From assembly GCF_025370785.1 (NCBI RefSeq), contig NZ_JAMXFA010000017.1:76766-140765 (forward strand): a stretch of DNA of 64,000 nucleotides, read 5' to 3'. The notes beneath the pieces were generated by a model. It made no database searches. It was not told the DNA's origin and worked only from the letters and a program-made list of their open reading frames with translations. Numbering within the stretch: position 1 is the stretch's first letter; the number at the start of each line of letters is the position of its first letter. The translations under genes and the position numbers were made by a program. Below are positions 19,347 to 28,927 of the stretch, piece by piece. The DNA is from Laspinema olomoucense D3b. Its GTDB lineage: Bacteria; Cyanobacteriota; Cyanobacteriia; Cyanobacteriales; Laspinemataceae.

Positions 19347-20565
19347 CTATCGCGAGAGTATTAAAATTAGCGGGCATTTAGGACCCCTGAAAGCAATAGA
19401 GACTCCCCTTACTTTAGATATTGCTCCTTTGACTGTTTTTATTGGGCCACAAGGAACGGGTAAATCCCTGGTCAGTCAATTGTTATATTTTTTTCGGGAT
19501 GCTCATTACTTGATTTCCACCCATTCCAAACAAGCAGGTCCGGAAATTAGTGTCAGAAAAGTTATTGAAGGAATTCGCTCTGGAGAAAAGAGCCAAAGAG
19601 CTTTTTCTTCTTTTATTATGGGCAAGAGTGTGGACATTGAGTATTCTAGATCCGCCCCCCATCAAGAAGAATATGACTGGAAAATCACCGGCTATCAATC
19701 TAATCGGAAAATTAGGCCCACCAGCCATTTTAATCAGCAGATTAAATCCTGGTTGACGACCATAGCCGATAATCCCTCCGGGGCAGGGAATATTGAATCT
19801 AATGCCTTATTCGTTCCAGCCGAACGGTCATTTTTTTCTCGATTAATTAATTCAGACCCCCAGTCTTTAGGTGGATCTGAATTACCGATTACGATGCGGG
19901 AATTTACGAGGTTTTTATTTAAGGCAGCAGATACGCACCAAAAATGGCAAGAAGATTCGGATAAAAAGCCAGTGGAGGTGAGTGAGATTGACAACATTAT
20001 TACCTCTGAGTTACGGGGTCATGCAGTTTTTTCTCGGAAAGGGCCTTATGCTCGGAGATGGCAATGGATGCCGGATGAAAGCGATCGGCCCATTGAAATA
20101 GAAATGGCATCCTCGGGACAAATGGAAACCTGGCCGATGGTTTCTATTGCTCAAGCGATGTTTGGATGGGAAGCACCACAACGCCCTCTGTTCATCCATA
20201 TTGAAGAACCGGAAACCCACCTCCATCCTGCTGCTCAAGTCGCTATTACTAAATTATTAGCTTACTTATGCAATAAAGGATTTAGACTGGTCATTACCAC
20301 CCACTCCCTGTTTGTTTTATATGTCGTGAATAATTTAGTGTTGGCGGCTCAAACTTTGCCGGATAAAAATTTCGAGAATATTCCCGATTCTTCTTTTAGA
20401 CTCTCCCCCAATCAATTATCTGCTTATTTATTTTGCGATGGCACAGCCATTTCAATTTGTGACCCCGAATCGGGGGAGTTGGATGAAAGCAAACTCTCCA
20501 GTGTTTTGGGTAATCTGGAAATTCAGTATAACCAGATTCAATCCTATCAGGTTTTGTGGGGATAA
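19333..20565 (+). CDS. AAA ATPase of OLD/AAA_15-like type in defence locus
   Basis: ATP-binding protein of 410 aa. ATG at 19333, preceded by GGAG at 19323, inside the end of the helicase gene: a 14-bp overlap that implies translational coupling. Walker A VFIGPQGTGKSLVSQL near residue 36, Walker B LFIHIEEPETHLHPAAQ near 290, and the His switch VITTHSLFVLYVVNN. The ABC-like split-domain arrangement is that of OLD/RecF-type ATPases. No Toprim domain is visible at the C-terminus, so unlike classical OLD the nuclease would have to be a separate chain, possibly the next gene. Not part of the core helicase-methylase-ATPase set as I know it. Confidence 0.85.
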   Translation: MATPNYRESIKISGHLGPLKAIETPLTLDIAPLTVFIGPQGTGKSLVSQLLYFFRDAHYLISTHSKQAGPEISVRKVIEGIRSGEKSQRAFSSFIMGKSVDIEYSRSAPHQEEYDWKITGYQSNRKIRPTSHFNQQIKSWLTTIADNPSGAGNIESNALFVPAERSFFSRLINSDPQSLGGSELPITMREFTRFLFKAADTHQKWQEDSDKKPVEVSEIDNIITSELRGHAVFSRKGPYARRWQWMPDESDRPIEIEMASSGQMETWPMVSIAQAMFGWEAPQRPLFIHIEEPETHLHPAAQVAITKLLAYLCNKGFRLVITTHSLFVLYVVNNLVLAAQTLPDKNFENIPDSSFRLSPNQLSAYLFCDGTAISICDPESGELDESKLSSVLGNLEIQYNQIQSYQVLWG

Positions 20566-20571
20566 ACCGTC

Positions 20572-21225
20572 ATGCCATTGGATTGTACGGGAGAGGATTT
20601 ACCCGATATTCCTACCATTGAAATCCCCAATTCTCCCACCAGTTTTGATGACTTTTGCTTGGTTTTAAATGCTCCTGCTCAGGTGTTACTTCATGAATCC
20701 ATCTCAAATAAGAATAAAACCCTTAAATACTGGGTAATTTTGGAAGCCGATGATTATCCCCTAGCCGCTTGTGAACTGGAACAATATGCCGACTATGCCG
20801 CACAACAGCAGAATTGGGAAGGAAAACGCTCCGATTATCTGCTGATTGGTTCTCATCAGGGTGATTGTTATCTAATTATCATTGAACTGCGCCATGTCAT
20901 CGTCAAGGAAGAACATGAAGACCAAAAATTTGAGCAATTACGTCAATGTATTGAACAACTTATCAATCAGTTGTTCGTCATTGACCAGTCTAATGTTTTA
21001 ACAGAAGTTTACCCAAATCCTGAACAGTATAAAATCATTGGAGTGGTGATTGCGCCCGGTAATACAAGACAGTTTAGGCGGGGAGAGCTTAACTTGAAAA
21101 TAGAGATTAAATCCCATCCCGTCTTAATTAGAACTCTGCCTAAAGATGCTTTATCTCAATGCAAAATCACTTGGACTGATTTGCTCCATCGGGTCGGAAT
21201 ACCGCGTAATCCCCGAACAGGTTAG
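20572..21225 (+). CDS. unrecognised protein, possible PD-(D/E)xK-like nuclease
   Basis: 217 aa, ATG, only 6 bp after the ATPase stop, so almost certainly its partner. I do not recognise the family. The central part has an alternating beta pattern with SDYLLIG (D88) and YLIIIELRHV (E105, R107). This spacing fits a restriction-endonuclease-like D...ExK core with Lys replaced by Arg. A charged helix (EEHEDQKFEQLRQCIEQLIN) follows. No signal peptide or membrane segment. An ATPase with a small companion nuclease is a recurrent defence layout (for example Septu), but no HNH motif is present here. Function is inference. Confidence 0.75.
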   Translation: MPLDCTGEDLPDIPTIEIPNSPTSFDDFCLVLNAPAQVLLHESISNKNKTLKYWVILEADDYPLAACELEQYADYAAQQQNWEGKRSDYLLIGSHQGDCYLIIIELRHVIVKEEHEDQKFEQLRQCIEQLINQLFVIDQSNVLTEVYPNPEQYKIIGVVIAPGNTRQFRRGELNLKIEIKSHPVLIRTLPKDALSQCKITWTDLLHRVGIPRNPRTG

Positions 21226-21390
21226 GGAACTCCAAAAAATAAAACTCGTAAAACGTTTGTAGTAACCCCTTTAGGGGTTTCTTTAAAGATGACTCCTGAA
21301 GGAGTCACTACGAACGTTAAGATAATTTGTATTTTGCAATCCCATTAAGCCAATTCTGAATTTGATATTTATGCGAATTTTTCATTGCCC
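21226..21390. repeat. palindromic intergenic repeat
   Basis: A compact repeat at 21252-21316 holds two small palindromes (CCCCTTTAGGGG and ACTCCTGAAGGAGT) bounded by inverted GTTTGTAGTAAC and CACTACGAAC. It resembles dispersed repeat units elsewhere in this genome and separates the ATPase pair from the methylase. Confidence 0.65.
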
Positions 21391-21490
21391 ATGACCGAAG
21401 ATGGTACAATAGAAATAACCGATTTGCCCTTTGATGCCGGAGAGATTCTGGGGTGGCAACCGCTTCACCCAGACCCTCCCTCCTCTCCCG
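21391..21490 (+). pseudogene. possible antitoxin N-terminal remnant
   Basis: ATG at 21391 reads MTEDGTIEITDLPFDAGE, which resembles the start of small cyanobacterial antitoxins of the form (G)TIEI.(N/D)LPF..GE. After that the frame becomes proline-rich and unlike such proteins. No toxin partner is visible. Weak evidence: a short match to a remembered consensus. Confidence 0.3.
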
Positions 21491-21625
21491 TTCTGGGCCG
21501 CCTGATGTTGGGGCTGCGATCGCCCATTCGCGTTCCTGATTTAGCTGGGCGTGAATCATCAACACCAATTGTTAATTTTCACCCTCTAATTCCTCAAGTA
21601 AAATTTATCATCCTCACCCTTAACA

Positions 21626-24511
21626 ATGCGAAAAAAACTGATTGAAGTTGCCCTCCCCCTGGAAGCGATTAATGCTGAATCTGCCCGAGAAAAATCGATT
21701 CGGCATGGGCATCCTTCAACCCTGCATTTGTGGTGGGCGCGGCGTCCTTTAGCGGCTTGTCGAGCAGTTTTGTGGTCTTCTTTGGTGGATGACCCCTCCA
21801 GTTGGCCGGATAAATTCCCCACAGAAGAAGACCAAAAACGAGAACGGGAGCGCTTATTTGATATTTTGGGGCGAATCACCATTGAGACCGATAAAAAAGG
21901 CAATCATAAACAAGTTGTCCGGGGTTTAGTGTCTTGGGATGATATCAAAAACCCGGCAATCATTGATGAAGCCCAAAAAGAAATTGCCCGATGTTTAGCT
22001 TGGGACCGGGGAGAGGAACCGCCCACTCAACCGGATGCGGTGCGGGATTATATTGCTAAATATGCACCGCCAGCTTATGACCCGTTTGCCGGGGGTGGGT
22101 CAATTCCTTTAGAGGCACAACGGTTAGGATTAGAAGCTCATGCCAGTGATTTGAATCCGGTTGCGGTATTAATTAATAAAGCCTTAATTGAAATTCCCCC
22201 GAAATTTAAAGATTTGCCTCCGATTAATCCAGAGAATCGGCAGAAAAAGGGGATGAATTTCTGGAAAGGTGCTCAAGGATTAGCCGCAGATGTGCGCTAT
22301 TACGGGCAGTGGATGCGGGAGGAAGCCTTCCAACGGATTGGGCATTTATATCCCAAGGTGGCATTACCGAAAGAGTATGGGGAGGACGCTGAAGCGACGG
22401 TGATTGCTTGGTTATGGGCGCGGACAGTGAAATGTCCTAACCCGGCTTGTGGTTGTCAAATGCCCTTGGTGAAAAGTTTTCAGATTTCCACGAAGAAGGG
22501 GAAAGAGGCTTGGGTTCAGCCGCAAATTGACCGGGAACAGACTCCGCCACGGATACAGTTTGAGGTAAAAACTGGAAAGGGGGAAGCACCAGATGAGACG
22601 GTAAGCCGCAAGGGGGCAGTTTGTCTAGCTTGTGGAACGCCTGTGGGGTTGGACTATGTGCGTTCTGAAGGTTGTGGGGGGCGTATTGGCGCGCAGTTAA
22701 TGGCTATTGTAGCAGAAGGAAACAAGGGCCGAATTTATTTATCGCCCACCGATGAACAGGAACAAATTGCTAATTCTGCTCAACCCAAATGGAAGCCAGA
22801 GAGTGAGTTGGTTAATAATTCTCGCCACATGACTCCTGTTATTTACGGCATGACAAAATATGCTGATTTATTCACCTCTCGTCAATTAGTGGCTTTAACT
22901 ACTTTTAGTGACTTAGTGAGTGAAGTGAAAGAAAAGGCATTTCAAGATGCAGTTGCTGCGGGGTTATCGGATGATAATGTGCTGTTGAATGATGGCGGTA
23001 CTGGGGCGAGGGCTTATAGTGAGGCAATAGCGGTTTATATTGCTTTTGCTATTGATAAAATAGCTGATTACAACAATAATATATGTACATGGCATATCAA
23101 TCGAGAAAGTATTGGACACTTATTTACAAGACAAGCAATTCCTATGTCATGGGATTTTACAGAAGCTAATCCCTTAAGTCAATCTAGCGGAAATATAAAT
23201 GGTTCAATTGATTGGGTATTAAGAGTCCTTGAAAATGCAAGGACGGAAATAAACGGAAAGGTATTACAGCATGATGCAACTGCGATTCATGAAAATGACT
23301 CACAACCTAAAATAGTATCAACCGATCCACCCTACTATGATGCTGTACCTTACGCCGATTTATCGGATTTTTTCTATACATGGCTGCGTCCATGTGTGAG
23401 TGCCATTTATCCGGACATTTGCAGCACCCTATTAGCGCCAAAATCTCCAGAAATGGTAGCTGATAACTTTCGCCACGGTAGCAAGCAAAAAGCAAAAGAT
23501 TTTTTTGAATCTAGCTTAATAAAAGTATTTTATCGCATCAATAATCTCAACCATCATGATTACCCAGTTACAGTTTATTACGCCCTCAAACAAACTGAAA
23601 CTGATGATAACGAAAACGTTGCTTCGACAGGGTGGGAAACCATTTTAGAAGGGTTAATGCAGGCCAACTTTAGCATTGGTGGCACTTGGCCCTTGCGAAC
23701 TGAATTAAGTAACCGAATGCGTGGACAAGGTTCAAACGCCCTCGCTTCCTCCATCGTCCTCGTCTGCCGCCCTCGTCCAGAAACTGCCCCCAAAATCACC
23801 CGACGCCAATTCCTCAGCGAACTAAAAAAAGAACTCCCCAAAGCCCTAAAAACCCTCCAACAAGGCAATATCGCCCCGGTAGACTTGGCCCAAGCCAGTA
23901 TCGGACCCGGGATGGCAGTCTACTCCCAATACGCTGCCGTCCTCGAAAATGATGGTTCCCCCATGCGAGTTCGCACAGCTTTACAACTGATTAATCAACT
24001 CCTAGATGAATATCTCACCGAACAAGAAGGAGAATTTGATAGCGATACCCGTTGGGCGTTGACCTGGTTTGAACAGCATCAGTTCAATGAAGGACAATAT
24101 GGTGATGCAGAAACCCTTTCCAAAGCCAGAAATACCAGCATTCAAGGCTTAGAACAAGCGGGAATTTTAAATGCCAAAGCCGGAAAAGTCCGCCTACTGA
24201 AACGGTCAGAACTGCCATCGGATTGGAATCCAGAACAGGATAATCGCGTACCTCATTGGGAAATCACCCAACACCTGATTCGCGCCCTCGACCAAACCGG
24301 AGAAATCGGTGCAGCGGAACTCCTCGCCAAACTCGGAAATGGCGGAGAAATTGCCCGAGATTTAGCCTATCGACTCTATAACCTCTGTGATAGAAAAGGT
24401 TGGTCAGGGGAGGGAATTGGCTATAACAGTCTAGTCATTTCTTGGCCGGAAATCAGCCGATTAGCCAGGGAATCTAAAAAATCTGAACCCGTCCAAGGCA
24501 GTCTGTTTTAA
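21626..24511 (+). CDS. DUF1156 adenine-specific DNA methylase (Hma-type)
   Basis: 961 aa. N-terminal DUF1156 signature (KLIEVALPLEAINAESAREK, then HGHPSTLHLWWARRPLAACR). AdoMet motif I YDPFAGGGSIPLEAQRLG near 152-169, zinc-ribbon segment CPNPACGCQMPL (~270) with CLACGTP (~332), and catalytic motif DPPYYDAVPYADL near 570. Motif I before DPPY with a long insert gives alpha-type order. Expected to N6-methylate adenine in host DNA so that the system spares self DNA; also found with DUF499 ATPases in defence islands. The helix-rich C-terminus (~760-960) may recognise DNA or partners. ATG start, catalytic residues intact. Confidence 0.92.
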   Translation: MRKKLIEVALPLEAINAESAREKSIRHGHPSTLHLWWARRPLAACRAVLWSSLVDDPSSWPDKFPTEEDQKRERERLFDILGRITIETDKKGNHKQVVRGLVSWDDIKNPAIIDEAQKEIARCLAWDRGEEPPTQPDAVRDYIAKYAPPAYDPFAGGGSIPLEAQRLGLEAHASDLNPVAVLINKALIEIPPKFKDLPPINPENRQKKGMNFWKGAQGLAADVRYYGQWMREEAFQRIGHLYPKVALPKEYGEDAEATVIAWLWARTVKCPNPACGCQMPLVKSFQISTKKGKEAWVQPQIDREQTPPRIQFEVKTGKGEAPDETVSRKGAVCLACGTPVGLDYVRSEGCGGRIGAQLMAIVAEGNKGRIYLSPTDEQEQIANSAQPKWKPESELVNNSRHMTPVIYGMTKYADLFTSRQLVALTTFSDLVSEVKEKAFQDAVAAGLSDDNVLLNDGGTGARAYSEAIAVYIAFAIDKIADYNNNICTWHINRESIGHLFTRQAIPMSWDFTEANPLSQSSGNINGSIDWVLRVLENARTEINGKVLQHDATAIHENDSQPKIVSTDPPYYDAVPYADLSDFFYTWLRPCVSAIYPDICSTLLAPKSPEMVADNFRHGSKQKAKDFFESSLIKVFYRINNLNHHDYPVTVYYALKQTETDDNENVASTGWETILEGLMQANFSIGGTWPLRTELSNRMRGQGSNALASSIVLVCRPRPETAPKITRRQFLSELKKELPKALKTLQQGNIAPVDLAQASIGPGMAVYSQYAAVLENDGSPMRVRTALQLINQLLDEYLTEQEGEFDSDTRWALTWFEQHQFNEGQYGDAETLSKARNTSIQGLEQAGILNAKAGKVRLLKRSELPSDWNPEQDNRVPHWEITQHLIRALDQTGEIGAAELLAKLGNGGEIARDLAYRLYNLCDRKGWSGEGIGYNSLVISWPEISRLARESKKSEPVQGSLF

Positions 24512-24612
24512 CCAAATCGTCTTTCCGGTCCCCTCCGGTCCCCCTTCTTCCCCGGTGGCAGAAGGGGTTAGGGGATGAGGGGGACTCACTCACTTAATAA
24601 AAACCCAAAATT
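24512..24612. repeat. dispersed GC-rich palindromic repeat
   Basis: CCCCTTCTTCCCCGGTGGCAGAAGGGG-type stem at about 24540-24567 followed by GGGGATGAGGGGGA. Related to units at 28690-28745 and 38690-38725. It interrupts the defence gene run between methylase and Uma2 and may attenuate transcription. Confidence 0.6.
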
Positions 24613-25263
24613 ATGATCACCTTACAACTCCAACAACTCGATATCCCCCGGGGTCAGCGCTTGTTAATTCATCACTTAAATTGGGAACAATTTGAAGAAA
24701 TCATCACTGAACTAGGAGAAAGCCGCGCTGCTAGAATTGCCTATCATCAAGAAACCTTAGAAATCAGAATGCCAACTCCAGAACATGAAATTGACAAAGA
24801 AATTATTAGCGATATCGTCAAAATATTACTAGAAGAACTAGAAATAGATTGCGAATGTTTTGGGTCAACCACCTTCAAACAAGCAGCCATGAAAAGTGGC
24901 ATTGAACCCGATCAATGCTTTTACATTCAAAACCAGACTCAAATGCGCGGAAAACGCCGCATTGATTTATCCATAGATCCACCCCCAGACCTAGCCATTG
25001 AAGTCGATGTCACCTCTAAGACGCAGATGGAGGCTTACCTCAGCCTGGGAGTTCCGGAACTCTGGATTTATGCCCGGGGGGAACTCAAAATTTATACCCT
25101 AAACTCCGGAGAATATCAACAAGTTACGACCAGTCCCACCTTCCCCGGTTTTCCCCTATTAGACCAGATAACAGCAGTTCTGACTCAAACCCTGACCGAG
25201 GGCAGAAGTCCCGCACTAAGAGCCTTCCGCCAGCACCTTCGTACCCTAAAATATACCCTATAA
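24613..25263 (+). CDS. Uma2/DUF820 family nuclease-like protein inside defence locus
   Basis: 216 aa. Uma2 (DUF820) fold with the restriction-endonuclease-like core: EPDQCFYI (~97), DLAIEVDVTSKT (~128-139), then a helix and WIYARGELKIY. Uma2 proteins are very numerous in cyanobacteria and their biological role is not settled. ATG start, and only 7 bp separate it from the DUF499 gene, so it is co-transcribed with it. Whether it is a functional component or a passenger cannot be told from one genome. Three more members occur in this window. Confidence 0.88.
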   Translation: MITLQLQQLDIPRGQRLLIHHLNWEQFEEIITELGESRAARIAYHQETLEIRMPTPEHEIDKEIISDIVKILLEELEIDCECFGSTTFKQAAMKSGIEPDQCFYIQNQTQMRGKRRIDLSIDPPPDLAIEVDVTSKTQMEAYLSLGVPELWIYARGELKIYTLNSGEYQQVTTSPTFPGFPLLDQITAVLTQTLTEGRSPALRAFRQHLRTLKYTL

Positions 25264-25270
25264 ACTCATT

Positions 25271-28200
25271 ATGGCTATTAGCAATCATGAACGAGTCGGC
25301 AGAGCTTTAAACTTACTCCGAGATGGCCTCTATCCCTTTGTTGAACGGGAGATGAAAGCCATTCATGGAGACCGTTGGGTAGTCGCCGCTTCCGCTTGTT
25401 TATCGGACAGTTATGTTCGCAACAAACATCCCCAAGATGTTCTCCAGGAAGATGTTTCAGCCTTGCTAATTGTCATGTGGGAACAATGGAATAATATCTT
25501 TCGCAATACCCTGGGACGGTCTGAACGCAGCTTAGTCAGCGAATTGCGCGATACCCGCAACGAGTGGGCGCATAAAACCACCTTTTCCACCGATGACGCT
25601 TACCGGGCCTTAGATAGTATGACCCGCTTCTTATCGGCTATTTCCGCCCCAGAAGCTGCAATGGTGGAAAAGCAGAAACAAGAACTGTTACGCCTGCGGT
25701 TTGAAGACCAGGCCCGACGGGAAACACGCCGCGCGGCGATCGCCCCCACAGAAGGACAACCCCAACCCGGATTAAAACCCTGGCGCGAAATTACCACCCC
25801 TCATCCCGATGTCGCCTCGGGTCGCTACCAACAAGCCGAATTTGCCGCAGACCTCTGGCAAGTTTATCTCGATGAAGGCTCAGACGAATACCGCCTCCCC
25901 ACGGAATTCTTCCAACGCACCTATCTCACCGAAGGACTCAAACAACTCCTAACCGGGGCGTTACTACGCTTAAGCGGAACTGGAGGAGATCCGGTCATCG
26001 AACTGCAAACTAACTTCGGTGGGGGAAAAACCCATGCCATGTTAGCCCTCTATCACCTGTTTTTTGGCGTTTCTGCTAAAGACTTACCCGGACTAGAACC
26101 CCTCTTCCAGACAGTCGGAATCAACGAACCCCCCTCTGACGTTAAAACCGTTGTCCTCGTCGGCAACAAAATCTCCCCGGGACAAATTCATCGCAAATCC
26201 GACGGAACTCAAGTGCGGACCTTATGGGGTGAAATTGCATGGCAACTGGGGGGGAAAGAGGGCTATGAAAGACTCCGAGAAGCGGATGAAACCTCTACCA
26301 ATCCCGGTGATGCCCTCAAAGACCTATTTAATCACTATGCGCCAGTATTGATTTTAATTGATGAGTGGGTCGCCTATGGTCGGCAACTGCACCATAAAAG
26401 TGACCTCCCTGCGGGAGATTTTGATACTCACTTCACCTTTGCCCAAACCCTGAGTGAGTCGGCCAAAAACGCTAAAAAAACCCTGTTGGTAGTGAGTATT
26501 CCCTCTTCAGATATTGAAATTGGGGGGGAACGGGGGAAAGAGGCCCTAGACCGTCTCAAGAATGCGATCGGGCGGGTCGAGTCTCCCTGGCGACCCGCAA
26601 GCGCTGACGAAAGTTTTGAAATTGTCCGGCGGCGTCTCTTTCAACCCACCTCAGACACCAGTCTGTTTGTCCAGCGCGATGCAGTGGTTCGCGCCTTTGC
26701 AGAACTCTACCGCACTCAGAGTCAGGAATTCCCGGCAGAATGTAAAGAAGGCGACTATGAACGCCGGATGCGAGAAGCATATCCCATTCATCCAGAACTG
26801 TTTACACGCCTCTACTCCGACTGGTCTAGTCTGGATAAATTCCAGCGCACTCGCGGGGTTCTGCGTCTGATGGCGAAAGTTATTCACTCCCTCTGGGAAC
26901 GCAATGACCAAAGTCTCCTGATTATGCCAGCTCATGTCCCAATGGATGATTCCCAGGTTCAGTCAGAACTGACTCGGTATCTAGAAGATCACTGGATTCC
27001 CGTGATTGAAAAAGATGTGGACGGGCCTAATTCGTTGCCCTTGGCCCTGGACCGCCAGAATCCGAATTTAGGCCGTTACTCCGCCTGCCGTCGCGTCACT
27101 CGCACAATTTACATGGGTTCTGCCCCCACTCTACGGGCTGCCAATCGGGGTTTAGAAGACCGTCGCATCAAGCTCGGTTGTGTCCAACCGGGGGAAAGCG
27201 TGGCAACGTTTGGGGATGCCTTACGGCGATTATCGGACCAAGGAACTTATTTGTATCTGGATGGGAATCGGTACTGGATTTCCACTCAACCCAACGTGAA
27301 TCGGACGGCACAAGAACGGGGGAGTCAGTTCTTAGAGGATCGCTATTTGGTCTGGGAGGAGATTATTAAACGGTTGAAAGGCGATCGCGATCGAGGAGAA
27401 TTCAGTGCCATCCATGTCGCCCCCGAATCCACCTCGGACATTCCCGACGACCCCAATTTAGGAGTCCGTCTGGTTGTTCTCTCTCCCGTCTCTCCCCATA
27501 TTCGTCTCAGCAAAGACAGTCCCGCTCGAAAATATGTAGAGGATGCCCTCAACCATAAAGGGAGTGGTCCTCGCTATTACCGGAACACCCTACTATTCCT
27601 CGCGCCGGATCAAACGAAAATCGAAAATTTAGAGAAAAATGTCGCTCAATATTTAGCGTGGGAATCTATCCTGGCCGATGATAAAAAGAAGACGCTTAAT
27701 TTAGATAATTTCCAACGCACTCAGGCCGAAACAAAGCGGGATGGTACAAACAAAGATGTTGATAATATCCTCTGGGATACCTATCAATGGCTCTTGATTC
27801 CCACCCAACCGGACCCAAAAGGGGATCTGGAATGGAAAGAAACACGATTGTCCGGGCCAGAGTCCCCAATCGCTCGGGCCAGCAAAAAAGCCGTCTATGA
27901 AGGGGATTTGCTGGACATTTACGCTGCCACTAACCTGCGACTTGAAGCCCTGGACCGCTTTCTATGGCGGGAAACAAACCACATTGACCTCAAACGCCTT
28001 TGGGAATATCTCGCCCAATATCTCTATCTACCCCGATTTAAAAATCCGACCGTTCTTTTGGCAACGATTAGTAATGGGGTAACCTCAACGGTTTGGGCGG
28101 ATAACTTTGCCTATGCAGAAGGATTTGACGAAGAAACCGGAAAATATCTGGGGTTGCAGGCGGGGACCGGGATTAATCCCAGTATCAGTCCTCAAAGTTT

Positions 28201-28636
28201 GGTGGTCAAACCCGAAATTGCTCAACAGCAGTTTGATTTAGAGGCAAGAGTCAACCGCTTGGATGCCGCAGCAACCCAGGGTCTCCCGTCGAAAACTTCT
28301 GTTCTCCAGTCTCCTACCTCAGAATATGGGTCATCCTCCCGGACTGCGGGGGATGGCAATCCCGGTGAAGGTGAAGGGTTGGAAGAGATTACGGCTACTG
28401 TTCTGCGGCGATTTTATGGCAATGTAGAGATTGACCCGATGCGGGTGAATCGGGATGTCCCTGCGATCGTCCAGGAGGTCATCCAGCACCTGATCTCTCT
28501 AAATAAGGCCAAAGTCAAAATCACCTTGGAAATCGAAGCGGAAATTCCGGAAGGCGTCCCCGATGATATCGCGCGCACTGTCCTAGAAAACTGCCGGACT
28601 CTCAAATTTAACAGTCAATCGTTTGAGTCGGAATAA
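25271..28636 (+). CDS. Swt1-type HEPN-DUF499 ATPase (Hma-type)
   Basis: 1,121 aa. The N-terminal ~130 residues form a Swt1-like HEPN domain with the RNase-type R-x4-H motif in RDTRNEWAHK (~93-102). The central DUF499 ATPase has Walker A TNFGGGKTHAMLALYHLFFG (~245-264) and a Walker B-like LILIDEWVAYGRQL (~360). The long C-terminal part has no motif I know; its last 60 residues (VKITLEIEAEIPEGVPDDIA) form a small terminal domain. DUF499 ATPases pair with DUF1156 methylases in defence loci and are related to BrxC/PglY. A HEPN head suggests an RNA-cleaving or abortive arm, which is inference. ATG start, last gene of the run. Confidence 0.9.
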   Translation: MAISNHERVGRALNLLRDGLYPFVEREMKAIHGDRWVVAASACLSDSYVRNKHPQDVLQEDVSALLIVMWEQWNNIFRNTLGRSERSLVSELRDTRNEWAHKTTFSTDDAYRALDSMTRFLSAISAPEAAMVEKQKQELLRLRFEDQARRETRRAAIAPTEGQPQPGLKPWREITTPHPDVASGRYQQAEFAADLWQVYLDEGSDEYRLPTEFFQRTYLTEGLKQLLTGALLRLSGTGGDPVIELQTNFGGGKTHAMLALYHLFFGVSAKDLPGLEPLFQTVGINEPPSDVKTVVLVGNKISPGQIHRKSDGTQVRTLWGEIAWQLGGKEGYERLREADETSTNPGDALKDLFNHYAPVLILIDEWVAYGRQLHHKSDLPAGDFDTHFTFAQTLSESAKNAKKTLLVVSIPSSDIEIGGERGKEALDRLKNAIGRVESPWRPASADESFEIVRRRLFQPTSDTSLFVQRDAVVRAFAELYRTQSQEFPAECKEGDYERRMREAYPIHPELFTRLYSDWSSLDKFQRTRGVLRLMAKVIHSLWERNDQSLLIMPAHVPMDDSQVQSELTRYLEDHWIPVIEKDVDGPNSLPLALDRQNPNLGRYSACRRVTRTIYMGSAPTLRAANRGLEDRRIKLGCVQPGESVATFGDALRRLSDQGTYLYLDGNRYWISTQPNVNRTAQERGSQFLEDRYLVWEEIIKRLKGDRDRGEFSAIHVAPESTSDIPDDPNLGVRLVVLSPVSPHIRLSKDSPARKYVEDALNHKGSGPRYYRNTLLFLAPDQTKIENLEKNVAQYLAWESILADDKKKTLNLDNFQRTQAETKRDGTNKDVDNILWDTYQWLLIPTQPDPKGDLEWKETRLSGPESPIARASKKAVYEGDLLDIYAATNLRLEALDRFLWRETNHIDLKRLWEYLAQYLYLPRFKNPTVLLATISNGVTSTVWADNFAYAEGFDEETGKYLGLQAGTGINPSISPQSLVVKPEIAQQQFDLEARVNRLDAAATQGLPSKTSVLQSPTSEYGSSSRTAGDGNPGEGEGLEEITATVLRRFYGNVEIDPMRVNRDVPAIVQEVIQHLISLNKAKVKITLEIEAEIPEGVPDDIARTVLENCRTLKFNSQSFESE

Positions 28637-28927
28637 GCGGGCAACAGGGGGAGTGGTCATTGGTCTTATGTCATTGGTCAGAGGTACGATTTAAAGCCCC
28701 TCTCCCGTTCTGGGAGAGGGGTTTGGGGTGAGGGCTAAACCTTTATAGACATGAGCAACGCTATATAGCCTCCCCATCCCCCAAAGACAAAGAACCACAC
28801 TGGATCCATAAAAATTCCCGTTTTAGATTAATTTATTATTTTTTAAGTTATGTTACCGCCGCGTGATATTATTCATTTTGGCCTGTTAGCGTCCAGGTGT
28901 AACCATCTGGGCATAAGTTAACTAAGA
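28637..28927. promoter_or_regulatory. defence-atp intergenic region with repeat and probable atp promoter
   Basis: A hairpin of CCCCTCTCCC, loop GTTCTG, GGAGAGGGG at about 28698-28723, followed by TTTGGGGTGAGGGCT, probably ends the defence transcript. The same unit with its downstream flank (GTGAGGGCTA...AGACAT...GCTATAT) recurs at 51294-51345. The AT-rich part 28800-28900 should contain the atp operon promoter. Confidence 0.55.
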
